Assembly: GCA_052384575.1 (NCBI GenBank)
Contig: JBQSUQ010000016.1
Direction: 5' to 3' (one strand)
Source: JBQSUQ01 sp052384575
GTDB lineage: Bacteria; Pseudomonadota; Gammaproteobacteria; Enterobacterales; Pasteurellaceae
DNA length: 64,000 nt
Shown here: piece by piece, positions 30,053-39,404 of the stretch
How positions within the stretch are numbered: the first letter of the stretch is position 1
Layout: each line of letters opens with the position of its first letter
The notes under the pieces: model-generated
What the model was told of the DNA's origin: nothing
Seen by the model: the letters and a program-made list of their open reading frames with translations, nothing else
The model's database searches: none
Program-made: the position numbers and the translations under genes

Positions 30053-32563
30053 ATGAGTGATAATCAGAACGAAGCCCCAAAAAAATTGAGCTTAAAACGT
30101 CGTGAGAAAACCACTGTTAGCGCAACTACCAATGGCGGTAAAGCAAAAACAGTACAAGTAGAAGTCCGTAAATCACGTAAGATTGATACGGAAGCGGCAA
30201 AAAAAGCAGCAGAAGCGGCAAAATTAAAAGCGAAGCAAGAAGCGGAAGCAAAAGCAGCTGAAGAGAAAGCTCGTTTAGAAGCAGAAGCAAAAGCGAAACG
30301 TGAAGCTGAAGAGAAAGCAAAAAAACAAGCGGAACAAAAAGCTAAAGCGGACAAAGCGGAAGCTGAGAAAAAAGCGGCAAAAGCGGTTGATCCTGAAAAA
30401 GAAAAACGTCGTGCAGAAGAAGCGGAATTGCGTCGTAAAGCCGATGAGTTAGCGCGTCAAAAAGCAGAAGAACAAGCACGTAAAGCTGCTGAAGAAGCAA
30501 AACGTTATGCAGCAGAAGAACGCAATGAAAGTGCGGATCATTCTAGCGAAGATTTCTCAGATTATCGCTTTACTTCAAGCTATGCGCTTGAAGCGGAAGA
30601 TGAAGAAGAACGCCGTAAAGAAAACCGCAATCGTGGTGGCAAAAATAAAGTTGCTAAAGCGAAAAAAGGTGGACGCGACGATGAAAATGGCAATAAAAAT
30701 GAGCGCCAATCAGATCGTCGTAACCAAAAAGACATGAAAGGTAAAGGTAAGCAAAATAAGAAAGGCAGTGCCTTACAGCAAAGCTTTACCAAACCAGCGG
30801 CGCCAGTTTCTCGTGATGTTATTATCGGTGAAACCATTACTGTTGCAGAACTTGCGAATAAAATGGCAGTAAAAGCGACTGAAATCATCAAAACCATGAT
30901 GAAAATGGGCGAAATGGTGACAATCAACCAAGTGATCGATCAAGAAACTGCACAGCTTGTTGCAGAAGAAATGGGACATAAAGTGATTCTTCGTAAAGAA
31001 AATGAATTGGAAGAATCTTTAATGGAAGATCGTGATGTGAATACGGAAAAAGTGACTCGTGCACCTGTAGTCACCATTATGGGTCACGTTGACCATGGTA
31101 AAACATCATTGCTTGACTATATTCGTAAAGCAAAAGTAGCTGCAGGCGAAGCGGGTGGTATTACGCAGCATATCGGCGCATATCATGTGGAAACGGATGA
31201 CGGTAAGATGATTACCTTCTTAGATACTCCGGGACACGCTGCCTTTACTTCAATGCGTGCACGTGGTGCAAAAGCAACGGATATTGTGGTGCTTGTAGTG
31301 GCTGCGGATGATGGTGTGATGCCACAAACTATCGAGGCGATTCAGCACGCTCGAGCAGCTGGTGCACCTATTGTTGTTGCAGTGAACAAAATTGATAAAC
31401 CAGAAGCTAACCCAGATCGTGTAGAGCAAGAATTACTACAACACGAAGTGATTTCAGAAAAATTTGGTGGTGATGTGCAATTCGTCCCTGTTTCTGCGAA
31501 GAAAGGGATGGGGATTGATGACTTATTAGAAGCCATTCTTTTACAATCAGAAGTGTTGGAATTAACCGCAGTTAAAGACGGCATGGCAAGTGGTGTGGTG
31601 ATTGAATCTTACCTTGATAAAGGTCGTGGTCCAGTCGCAACAATCCTTGTTCAATCAGGTACATTAAACCGTGGCGATATCGTACTTTGTGGTTTTGAGT
31701 ATGGTCGTGTGCGTGCAATGCGTGATGAAAATGGTAAAGATATCGCCGAAGCTGGTCCATCAATTCCTGTTGAGGTATTGGGTCTTTCTGGCGTTCCTTC
31801 AGCGGGTGATGAAGTAACAGTTGTGCGTGATGAGAAAAAAGCACGTGAAGTGGCTTTATACCGTCAAGGTAAATTCCGCGATGTGAAATTAGCGCGTCAG
31901 CAAAAAGCGAAATTAGAAAATATGTTTACTAATATGGCTGAAGGTGATGTGGCTGAATTGAATGTCATCGTGAAAGCGGACGTACAGGGTTCTGTGGAAG
32001 CAATCTGCCAATCATTAAACGAACTTTCTACTTCTGAAGTTAAAGTGAAAGTTGTAGGTTCTGGTGTAGGTGGAATTACCGAAACTGACGCGACATTAGC
32101 AGCAGCATCAAATGCAATCTTACTTGGCTTTAACGTTCGTGCAGATGCGACAGCGCGTCGAGTGATTGAAAACGAAAATATTGATTTACGTTATTACTCA
32201 ATCATTTATGAATTGTTGAACGAAATTAAAGCGGCGATGAGCGGTATGCTACAACCTGAATTCAAACAAGAAATCATTGGTTTAGCTGAAGTGCGTGATG
32301 TCTTCCGTCATCCGAAATTCGGTGCAATTGCAGGTTGTATGGTAACTGAAGGTGTGGTTAAACGTAACAACCCAATCCGCGTATTACGTGATAACGTGGT
32401 GATCTTTGAGGGCGAATTAGAATCTCTCCGCCGTTTCAAAGATGACGTATCAGAAGTCCGTAATGGTATGGAATGTGGTATTGGCGTGAAGAACTACAAT
32501 GATGTGAAAGTCGGCGACCAAATCGAAGTCTTTGAAGTGGTTGAAGTAAAACGTTCAATCTAA
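30053..32563 (+). CDS. infB: Translation initiation factor IF-2
   Basis: An 836-residue GTPase that brings initiator tRNA to the 30S subunit. The N-terminal 220 residues are a low-complexity Ala/Lys/Glu/Arg helix region, typical of IF-2. The G domain has GHVDHGKT (about 345-352), DTPGHAAF and NKIDKPEANP; the C-terminal domains bind fMet-tRNA. Strong ribosome binding site AAGGAGG. Its gene follows nusA closely and ends at a good terminator (32574-32600), so rbfA-truB, normally next in the operon, are separated here by an inserted transporter. Confidence 0.97.
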   Translation: MSDNQNEAPKKLSLKRREKTTVSATTNGGKAKTVQVEVRKSRKIDTEAAKKAAEAAKLKAKQEAEAKAAEEKARLEAEAKAKREAEEKAKKQAEQKAKADKAEAEKKAAKAVDPEKEKRRAEEAELRRKADELARQKAEEQARKAAEEAKRYAAEERNESADHSSEDFSDYRFTSSYALEAEDEEERRKENRNRGGKNKVAKAKKGGRDDENGNKNERQSDRRNQKDMKGKGKQNKKGSALQQSFTKPAAPVSRDVIIGETITVAELANKMAVKATEIIKTMMKMGEMVTINQVIDQETAQLVAEEMGHKVILRKENELEESLMEDRDVNTEKVTRAPVVTIMGHVDHGKTSLLDYIRKAKVAAGEAGGITQHIGAYHVETDDGKMITFLDTPGHAAFTSMRARGAKATDIVVLVVAADDGVMPQTIEAIQHARAAGAPIVVAVNKIDKPEANPDRVEQELLQHEVISEKFGGDVQFVPVSAKKGMGIDDLLEAILLQSEVLELTAVKDGMASGVVIESYLDKGRGPVATILVQSGTLNRGDIVLCGFEYGRVRAMRDENGKDIAEAGPSIPVEVLGLSGVPSAGDEVTVVRDEKKAREVALYRQGKFRDVKLARQQKAKLENMFTNMAEGDVAELNVIVKADVQGSVEAICQSLNELSTSEVKVKVVGSGVGGITETDATLAAASNAILLGFNVRADATARRVIENENIDLRYYSIIYELLNEIKAAMSGMLQPEFKQEIIGLAEVRDVFRHPKFGAIAGCMVTEGVVKRNNPIRVLRDNVVIFEGELESLRRFKDDVSEVRNGMECGIGVKNYNDVKVGDQIEVFEVVEVKRSI

Positions 32564-32573
32564 TATAAAAGAG

Positions 32574-32600
32574 AAAAGGCGTATTGAATACGCCTTTTTT
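32574..32600 (+). terminator. Terminator of the infB operon
   Basis: AAAAGGCGTAT/ATACGCCTTTT stem of 11 bp with a 3 nt loop, followed by a T-run. The core GGCGTATTGAATACGCC resembles the REP-like palindromes elsewhere in the window. Confidence 0.88.
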
Positions 32601-32671
32601 ATGTTTAAAAACTGCGGTGAATTTTTATTAAGTTTTATATTCAAAACTTGGTGGAAATTGACCGCACTTTT

Positions 32672-33931
32672 TTAGCTTAACCAACCCATTTGATGTGCAA
32701 TAAAGAGTAAAGTGAAAGCGGTTAAGTAAACTAAGCCAATAATGGATAGCCAGAATAGTCCACCAGTCACTTTGTGTTCCCCTTTTAATACTAAAGATAG
32801 ATTTAGCCAAGCAAAGACAGGGGTTGAAACGAATGAACAAATCATAGCAAAGCGTAGCATAGTGGCAACATCGCTCATAAACATTGTAATAATGATGATA
32901 CCAATTGCAGATGCAAGTGTAATCCAAATATTTAATGCGGCTTGCGAGCGTTCAGTTTTCTTCATTAATAAGCGGAAAGATTCCGCATTTGCACGAGAAT
33001 ATCCGTCGATAACGGTAATGGTTGTGCCAAGCATACACATGAAAGCGATAAAGGCAATTAACATACCAGACCAATCGCCAATGGCAAAGGCATACATTTT
33101 AATTAATTGAGCAATGTATTTCACGCCAGCTTGTTCCACTTGTTCACCAGTACCATATTGCACTAATGCACCTAATGCTAAGAAAACAAGGGCTAAAAGT
33201 GCGGTGCCAATATAACCCACATTGAAGTCGAATAAACCGTCTTGATAAGAAATTTTAGTAAAACGTTTTTTCGCAACCACCCACATGGAGTTAATGGCTG
33301 AAATTTCAATTGGGGCAGGCATCCAACCCATTAAGGCTACGATAAAGGCTAAGGAAGCTAAATTCCAAGGCGATGGTTCAATAAAATCAGGCGCCACAAC
33401 TTTTGTTTTAAATGCTGCGATAATCACCGCTGCAACAGTGGAAAGGGTTAATGCAATCATAATTGCTTTTGAGGCTTTATCCAATAAACGATATTTACCA
33501 AGCAACAAGAATCCCCAAGTAGAAGCAATAACAATAACGCTTAATTGTGGAATAGTTAACCCTAAAGATTTTGGTAGCATAAAGCTTAAAATCGCCGCAG
33601 CAACAATTCCCACGCCCGCCGTATTTATCATGGTTGCAAAGACATTTAGGATAAAGAATACCCATAAATAGATTTGCCCTTTTTCTTGATATCCTTCTAA
33701 TAATGTTTTGTTTGCTGATAACGTATATTGCGAGCCAAAACGGAAAAATGGATATTTAAATAAGTTGGCTAATACGATAATAATCACTAATTGCCAGCCA
33801 TAAATTGCACCTGACTGTGTTGATGCAATGATATGCGATCCACCTACTGCAGCAGATGCCATAAGGATCCCCGGTCCCATGGCAGATAGTTTACTTCTCC
33901 AGCTGGATTTCATTTCTACTTGTTGCGTCAT
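32672..33931 (-). CDS. NRAMP-family transporter without the canonical metal motif
   Basis: A 419-residue inner-membrane protein with about 11 membrane helices and the NRAMP (SLC11) fold. In helix 1 the usual metal-binding DPGN is replaced: the sequence reads GPGILMASAAVGGSHIIAST (about 19-38). In helix 6 the usual MPH segment reads MGWMPAPIEIS. This loss of the Asp and Asn ligands means substrate and metal specificity cannot be assumed; it may carry Mg2+ or a non-metal substrate as other divergent SLC11 relatives do. The gene is inserted between infB and rbfA on the opposite strand. Confidence 0.8.
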   Translation of the reverse strand: MTQQVEMKSSWRSKLSAMGPGILMASAAVGGSHIIASTQSGAIYGWQLVIIIVLANLFKYPFFRFGSQYTLSANKTLLEGYQEKGQIYLWVFFILNVFATMINTAGVGIVAAAILSFMLPKSLGLTIPQLSVIVIASTWGFLLLGKYRLLDKASKAIMIALTLSTVAAVIIAAFKTKVVAPDFIEPSPWNLASLAFIVALMGWMPAPIEISAINSMWVVAKKRFTKISYQDGLFDFNVGYIGTALLALVFLALGALVQYGTGEQVEQAGVKYIAQLIKMYAFAIGDWSGMLIAFIAFMCMLGTTITVIDGYSRANAESFRLLMKKTERSQAALNIWITLASAIGIIIITMFMSDVATMLRFAMICSFVSTPVFAWLNLSLVLKGEHKVTGGLFWLSIIGLVYLTAFTLLFIAHQMGWLS

Positions 33932-34269
33932 AATGGTTCCTATTTTCTTTGTTAGATTAATGATGTCTGATTTTAATCATAAAACAGGAATAAAAACAAT
34001 AGGGTTAAATGAAATAATATCCTGTATGTGTTGTGTTATTTTATGTTTTTGGCTCTGTGGTTTTTATAAATGGTTGTGAAATGTTTGATTTGTAGTTTTT
34101 AAATCTTTTTTATTGATATTTTTCATGTTAAAAATAGGGCAGGATTGGAATAACGCAGAAAGAAGAAAATTTGTGGTGTAGAAAGTAAAAAAATGAGCAC
34201 TTTAGCAAAAAAATGAAATGTTTGTTATAATTCGCCAACTTTAAATAAGGAATAAATTAGGAATTGAGA
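33932..34269. promoter_or_regulatory. Divergent intergenic region between the NRAMP gene and rbfA
   Basis: 338 bp without a gene. A candidate promoter for rbfA-truB has TATAAT at 34226-34231 with a weak TTAGCA at 34202-34207 (18 nt spacer). On the other side must lie the transporter promoter. I saw no clear Fur, MntR or riboswitch signature. Confidence 0.5.
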
Positions 34270-34665
34270 ATGGCAAGAGAATTTAGTCGTGCAGATCGTG
34301 TTGCACAAGAATTACAAAAAGAAGTGGCTGTGATTTTACAGCGAGAAGTGAAAGATCCGCGTATTGGTATGGTTACTGTATCCGATGTGGAAGTGTCTAA
34401 AGATTTAGCCTATGCCAAAATTTTTGTCACTTTTTTATTTGATAATGATGAAGCGGCTATTGAGCAAGGAATGAAAGGCTTAGAAAAAGCCAGTCCTTAT
34501 ATTCGTACCCTAGTAGGCAAAGCCATGCGTTTACGTATTGTGCCAGAGCTACGTTTTATGTACGACAAATCCCTTGTGGAAGGTATGCGTATGTCCAACT
34601 TAGTGACACAAACTATCCGTAATGACGAAGCGCGCCATGTTGCTGATGAGAGCGAAAAGGAATAG
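34270..34665 (+). CDS. rbfA: 30S ribosome-binding factor RbfA
   Basis: A 131-residue KH-fold protein that binds immature 30S subunits and helps 16S rRNA 5'-end processing and cold adaptation. MAREFSRADRVAQELQKEVA is the typical start, and VKDPRIGMVTVSDVEVSKDL (about 29-48) is the family core. I chose ATG 34270, with AGGA 7 nt upstream, over an in-frame TTG at 34264. truB follows after 2 bp, so the two are one transcript. Confidence 0.95.
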   Translation: MAREFSRADRVAQELQKEVAVILQREVKDPRIGMVTVSDVEVSKDLAYAKIFVTFLFDNDEAAIEQGMKGLEKASPYIRTLVGKAMRLRIVPELRFMYDKSLVEGMRMSNLVTQTIRNDEARHVADESEKE

Positions 34666-34667
34666 TT

Positions 34668-35591
34668 GTGGGTAGAAGACCGCGTAAAAAAGGGCGTGAT
34701 ATTGACGGCATTTTTCTGTTAGATAAACCGCAAGGCATAAGTTCTAACGATATTATGCAGAAAGTGAAACGCTTATTTAATGCCAACAAAGCAGGTCATA
34801 CCGGTGCCTTAGATCCGCTGGCTACGGGTATGTTGCCGATCTGTTTGGGAGAAGCGACAAAGTTCTCACAGTTTTTGTTAGATTCGGATAAACGTTATTT
34901 GGTCACCGCTAAATTAGGCGAGAGAACAGACACTTCCGATGCAGACGGACAAGTGGTTCAAGTACGTGAATTAAATGTAGAAACTTCTCAAATTTTGACC
35001 GCACTTGATGATTTTCGAGGCGACATTTTGCAAGTACCGACCATGTTTTCGGCATTAAAACATAATGGCAAACCGCTATATCAATATGCCCGCCAAGGTA
35101 TCGTCGTTGAGCGAGAGGCGCGTCCAATTACCATTTTTGAGTTAAAGTTTATTGAGTATCAAGCACCTTATTTAACCTTAGAAGTGCATTGCTCCAAAGG
35201 CACTTATATTCGTACTTTAGTGGATGATTTAGGTGAAAAACTTGGTTGTGGTGCACATGTTACCATGCTGCGTCGTGTTGCTGTTGCACAGTATCCACGT
35301 GATAAAATGATGAGTTTTGAAGAACTACAACATTTAGCGGAAAATGCTTCTCTGGATGAACTTGATAAACAGTTATTGCCAATGGATACCGCAGTGGCAA
35401 ATTTACCTGAATTGTGTTTAGACCAGCAACAAACCAAAGCCGTTGGTTTCGGGCAACGAGTTAAATTTGAAAACCCACAACAACTGTTTGGACCTGTTCG
35501 TTTATTCTCTCCAGAGAATGTGTTTTTAGGGGTAGCAGAAGTAGATCAACACAATATAATTCGACCTAGTAGAATGGTGAATTATTTATAA
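34668..35591 (+). CDS. truB: tRNA pseudouridine(55) synthase TruB
   Basis: A 307-residue enzyme that makes pseudouridine 55 in the T-loop of tRNAs. It starts with GTG. The catalytic Asp lies in GHTGALDPLATGMLPICLG (about 40-58), and the C-terminal PUA-like region is complete. E. coli TruB is 314 residues. It is coupled to rbfA with a 2 bp gap. An uptake sequence lies in the coding region near 35000. Confidence 0.96.
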   Translation: MGRRPRKKGRDIDGIFLLDKPQGISSNDIMQKVKRLFNANKAGHTGALDPLATGMLPICLGEATKFSQFLLDSDKRYLVTAKLGERTDTSDADGQVVQVRELNVETSQILTALDDFRGDILQVPTMFSALKHNGKPLYQYARQGIVVEREARPITIFELKFIEYQAPYLTLEVHCSKGTYIRTLVDDLGEKLGCGAHVTMLRRVAVAQYPRDKMMSFEELQHLAENASLDELDKQLLPMDTAVANLPELCLDQQQTKAVGFGQRVKFENPQQLFGPVRLFSPENVFLGVAEVDQHNIIRPSRMVNYL

Positions 35592-35644
35592 AATAAAACT
35601 AATATGAGCCAATATGTATAATTCAATAAAAAAGTGATTGAAAA

Positions 35645-36457
35645 ATGGAAAGAATAAATATTTTTCTTGCGGCTGATTTTAATTATTCTAATCAAGTAGA
35701 AACATTGATTAAATCTATTTGTTGCAATGATAAGCATGTCGATTTTTATCTGCTTAATAAGGATTATCCCAAAGAATGGATAAAAATTTTAAGTAAAAAA
35801 TTAGATTACTTTGATAGCCGTATTTTAGATGTGAAAGTTAAGCAATCTCTTTTTTCTGATCTTAAATTTAAGCACTTACCTCATATTTCAGAAGCTGGAC
35901 TTTATCGTTATTTAATTCCTGAACTACCGATGGATAGATCTTTATATCTTGATTCTGATCTCGTTGTGACAGGTTCTTTGAAGGATATGTATTTCTCAGA
36001 TTTTTCAGGATATTTGTTAATGGCAGCTTGTGATTCAGGATTAAATTCCCGTACTCATTGTGGTTATATTGGTCATCCTGATATTAAACCTTATTTTAAT
36101 TCAGGGGTTATGTTAATTAATAATCAGCAATGGCGTGAAGAAAATATTGAACATGAGTTATTTACATTAACTGAATATTTAACAAACAATCATCCAGAAG
36201 TTATTTATTTAGATCAGGATGTATTGAATATTGTATTAAAAGGTAGATGGAAAATATTAGATGAGAGCTATAACTTCCAAGCTCTTCCTTCAACTCATTG
36301 TATTGAATATTTAAAACAAAATGATACGCCAAATATTATTCATTATGTTGGTCCACATAAACCTTGGAAATTGACTAATATTGATATTCCATTGCGAGAA
36401 AAGTATTGGCATTATTATGATTTAGAATGGGAAGAAATTAGAACATATTGGAAATAA
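35645..36457 (+). CDS. Family 8 glycosyltransferase, probable LOS galactosyl/glucosyltransferase
   Basis: A 270-residue GT-A fold glycosyltransferase of family GT8 (LgtC/WaaI-like). The DxD metal site is YLDSDLVV (about 99-106), a second conserved block is YLDQDVLN (about 189-196), and the C-terminal HYVGPHKPWK is typical of LgtC. These enzymes move galactose or glucose from UDP-sugars onto lipooligosaccharide at the inner membrane. No tandem tetranucleotide repeats are seen at the 5' end, so there is no sign of slipped-strand phase variation. Exact sugar is not predictable. Lower GC than truB upstream. Confidence 0.85.
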   Translation: MERINIFLAADFNYSNQVETLIKSICCNDKHVDFYLLNKDYPKEWIKILSKKLDYFDSRILDVKVKQSLFSDLKFKHLPHISEAGLYRYLIPELPMDRSLYLDSDLVVTGSLKDMYFSDFSGYLLMAACDSGLNSRTHCGYIGHPDIKPYFNSGVMLINNQQWREENIEHELFTLTEYLTNNHPEVIYLDQDVLNIVLKGRWKILDESYNFQALPSTHCIEYLKQNDTPNIIHYVGPHKPWKLTNIDIPLREKYWHYYDLEWEEIRTYWK

Positions 36458-36486
36458 AAAGTGCGGTATTTTTAACCGCACTTTTT
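36456..36486. terminator. Bidirectional terminator built from two uptake sequences
   Basis: AAAAAGTGCGGT and its inverse ACCGCACTTTTT (36456-36467 with 36475-36486) form a 12 bp stem with a 7 nt loop. It serves the glycosyltransferase (plus) and rnb (minus), which converge here. The glycosyltransferase stop codon overlaps its edge. Confidence 0.88.
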
Positions 36487-36497
36487 CTATTTAATTA

Positions 36498-38477
36498 CTA
36501 TTCAACCAGATTACCGATTAGACTTCGGGTTTCTTCTTTTACCTCAATAAGTTGCACTTTTATAAGATCGCCAATTTTATATTTTGCTTCACCTTGAATA
36601 TAGAGTGCAATTTGTTCTGCATTTACTTCCATTTCTTCCTTATTTGGATGAATAGTTGAAGCTGGCACAAAAATACTTGCTCCATTTTCCAATAATTGCA
36701 CACGCAGACCGCCGCGAGTAACATCCTGCACTTCAGCAGCAAAAATTGGTTTGTTTTCAACTTTTTCAGCTAAATAACGGCAATATAGCCAATCGGCAAT
36801 ATCACGTTCAACTAAGCGATTTTGACGACGCGCCTCTTGTAAGCGAGCGAGAATCTCTTCACTTGGCTTTTCATACTGCTTATGCGTTAATGTTGCTTTA
36901 ATTAAGCGATGATTGACCATGTCTGAATATTTGCGGATCGGTGAAGTCCAAGTAGCGTAGCCTGTTAGACCTAGTCCAAAGTGCGGTGCTAATTCCGATT
37001 TAAATTCAGCAAAAGTTAAGAAACGACGTAAGCGGAATTCATAATAATCGCTGGCAAATGGCTCAATGTCATGGCGCATTTGGCAATAGCCTTCTAAGGT
37101 CGCCAAGTTTTCTACGGAATAACGTTGTTCTAATTCTGCACGATTGTCATCATTGGCTAAATTATTCATTAAGAAATTATGCACTTGCGTTAAGCATTTG
37201 CTATCAAATCCTTTATGCGTATTGAAAATGCCTGTTTGTGTTTGCTCATGTAAATAATGGGCACAACAAATATTGGCAATAATCATGGATTCTTCCACGA
37301 TTTGATTAGCAATTCGGCGATATTCGGCTTTGATTTCTTGCACATGACCGTTTTCTGCTAAAACAAAGGAATAATCTGGTTTTTCTTTAAATAACAGTGA
37401 ATGGGTTTTACGCCATTGAATACGTGCTAATGCAAATTGGTGTAATTGTTCAACTTGCTCACGAATGCTTTCTGTTTCGGGGTGCCATGCATTTTCCACT
37501 TGTTCTAAATAGTCGGATACCTTGTTATAGGCAAGTTTTGCACGAGATTGTACATGCGCGGATACAAAATAAGGCGAATTAATAATATTCCCAGCCAAAT
37601 CGGTTTCAATGTAGCAAACTAGTGCTGGACGAACTTCATTCGGCATTAATGAACAAAGATCATCAGACAATTCACGTGGCAACATAGGAATATTGAAGCC
37701 TGGTAAATAGTTAGTAAAACAACGCTGACGTGCGTCTTTTTCTATTTGTGAGTCAATAGGAATATAAGCGGTAGGATCGGCAATGGCGACCACTAAACGC
37801 CAACCCGTTTGCTGTCCAGCTTGTTCAATTTTTTCAATATAAAGGGCATCATCCATATCCTGCGTACTTTCGCTGTCTATGGTTACAAAATGAAGTGCGG
37901 TCAAATCTTCACGAGTTTGTGTATCCTGCATTTCATATTGATCTTGACCTTGTACTGGATAACGTGATTGTTCATGACGAGCGAGTGTGACCCACCAAGG
38001 CGCAAATTCATCGCTTTCTGTACAAATAAACTCATTGATTTGTGCAAAGAGAAAGCGATCGTCGCGTAAAGGGTGCGTTTTTAAACTGGCTACAACCCAA
38101 TCACCCGCTTGTAATTGCTGTTTTACCGCTTTGTTCAGTGTTGCACCAATGGGTTGATTAATATTTGGGTGATCAACCAATACTTGCAATTTATTGTCTT
38201 TATTAAACCGCACTTTCGCAATAAAGCGAGTGAGCATTGGTTCAATTAATTCTTCTGGAACAGCCTGTTTTTTGCCGTCGTTTTCTTCAATAATTGCTTT
38301 TACTTTATCGCCATGAACGACTTTTTTCATTTCTGCTGGCGAAATGAAAAAGGTTTCTTTATCGGTTTCTAAGAAACCATAGGCTTTGTCAGTGCTTTTA
38401 ACCACACCTTCAACCTGTTGTTTACTGTCTCGAATTTGTTGTTTAAGTTGAGAAAGTAGAGGATTATTTTGGAACAT
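36498..38477 (-). CDS. rnb: Exoribonuclease II
   Basis: A 659-residue 3'-5' exoribonuclease. Two cold-shock domains lie in the N-terminal 180 residues, the RNB catalytic domain has the aspartate cluster ESTQDMDDALYIE (about 204-216), and an S1 domain ends the protein (about 570-655). E. coli RNase II has 644 residues. It degrades single-stranded mRNA ends in the cytoplasm. The next gene on this strand upstream is absent (dnaB and others are beyond fabI), so it and fabI may be separate units. Confidence 0.95.
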   Translation of the reverse strand: MFQNNPLLSQLKQQIRDSKQQVEGVVKSTDKAYGFLETDKETFFISPAEMKKVVHGDKVKAIIEENDGKKQAVPEELIEPMLTRFIAKVRFNKDNKLQVLVDHPNINQPIGATLNKAVKQQLQAGDWVVASLKTHPLRDDRFLFAQINEFICTESDEFAPWWVTLARHEQSRYPVQGQDQYEMQDTQTREDLTALHFVTIDSESTQDMDDALYIEKIEQAGQQTGWRLVVAIADPTAYIPIDSQIEKDARQRCFTNYLPGFNIPMLPRELSDDLCSLMPNEVRPALVCYIETDLAGNIINSPYFVSAHVQSRAKLAYNKVSDYLEQVENAWHPETESIREQVEQLHQFALARIQWRKTHSLLFKEKPDYSFVLAENGHVQEIKAEYRRIANQIVEESMIIANICCAHYLHEQTQTGIFNTHKGFDSKCLTQVHNFLMNNLANDDNRAELEQRYSVENLATLEGYCQMRHDIEPFASDYYEFRLRRFLTFAEFKSELAPHFGLGLTGYATWTSPIRKYSDMVNHRLIKATLTHKQYEKPSEEILARLQEARRQNRLVERDIADWLYCRYLAEKVENKPIFAAEVQDVTRGGLRVQLLENGASIFVPASTIHPNKEEMEVNAEQIALYIQGEAKYKIGDLIKVQLIEVKEETRSLIGNLVE

Positions 38478-38545
38478 ATAATTTGAAATTGTCTATGAAA
38501 AGTAAAGGACAGGCTTAGCCTGTCCCTATTTAATAAAAAGAAAAA

Positions 38546-39334
38546 TTATTCTTCGCCGAGTTCGCCCATTGCTGTAATGCTAAAGCCTGCATCCACATGC
38601 AATACTTCGCCTGTTACGCCTGATGCAAGGTCTGAGCATAAGAATGCTGCTGAATTACCTACATCATCAATCGTAACGGTGCGACGTAATGCGGCAGTTT
38701 TCTCAAATGCAGAAAGCATTTTCTTAAAGTTTTTAATACCAGAAGCTGCCAGTGTGCGAATTGGACCTGCAGAAATGGCATTTACACGAATACCTTCTTT
38801 ACCTAAATCCGCTGCCATAACACGAGTTGCTGCTTCTAAAGACGCTTTTGCTAAACACATAACGTTATAGTTAGGAATTGCACGCTCAGCACCTAAATAG
38901 CTTAATGTTAATAACGCGGCATTTGGATTTAAATATGGACGAGCAGCTTGTGCCATTGCTACGAAACTGTATGCACTAATATCATGTGCAATACGATATC
39001 CTTCACGCGTTGCTGCGTTCACATAATCACCATCTAATTGATCGCCCGGTGCAAAGGCAATTGCATGTACGAAACCATCAAATTTATCCCAATGTTTGCT
39101 TAATTCTGCGAAACAATTTTGGATACTTTCATCTGTTGCCACATCTAATGGAAGAACAATATTAGAACCAAATTCTTTGGCAAATTCTTCTACGCGTGGT
39201 TGTAATTTATCATTTAAATAAGTGAATGCTAATTCTGCACCTTCACGTTTCATTGCTGCAGCAATACCGTATGCAATTGAGCGGTTGCTAGCTAAGCCAG
39301 TAACTAAAATTCGTTTACCCGTTAAGAATCCCAT
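38546..39334 (-). CDS. fabI: Enoyl-[acyl-carrier-protein] reductase (NADH)
   Basis: A 262-residue short-chain dehydrogenase that reduces enoyl-ACP in the last step of fatty acid elongation. Visible are the cofactor segment GKRILVTGLASNRSIAYGIA (about 6-25) and the catalytic Tyr-x6-Lys in PNYNVMCLAKAS (about 154-165), the FabI spacing. Length equals E. coli FabI (262). Good ribosome binding site AGGA. FabI is the triclosan target; no unusual residues were noticed. Confidence 0.96.
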   Translation of the reverse strand: MGFLTGKRILVTGLASNRSIAYGIAAAMKREGAELAFTYLNDKLQPRVEEFAKEFGSNIVLPLDVATDESIQNCFAELSKHWDKFDGFVHAIAFAPGDQLDGDYVNAATREGYRIAHDISAYSFVAMAQAARPYLNPNAALLTLSYLGAERAIPNYNVMCLAKASLEAATRVMAADLGKEGIRVNAISAGPIRTLAASGIKNFKKMLSAFEKTAALRRTVTIDDVGNSAAFLCSDLASGVTGEVLHVDAGFSITAMGELGEE

Positions 39335-39404
39335 AATAAAATCCTATTTGTTGATTAAATCATTGTTAAAAAATTGCGCTTAGTATAAAGGAATTTTGCA
39401 CCAA

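Noticed and set aside
30064..30354. Long open frame on the minus strand inside infB
   Set aside because: It mirrors the Ala/Lys-rich IF-2 N-terminal region; low-complexity codons leave the opposite strand open. No ribosome binding site.
30180..30540. Repeated AAAGC-type words looking like a DNA repeat
   Set aside because: They encode the normal low-complexity helix of IF-2.
35600..35645. Phase-variable repeat tract before the glycosyltransferase
   Set aside because: I looked for tandem tetranucleotides as in H. influenzae lgtC and found none.
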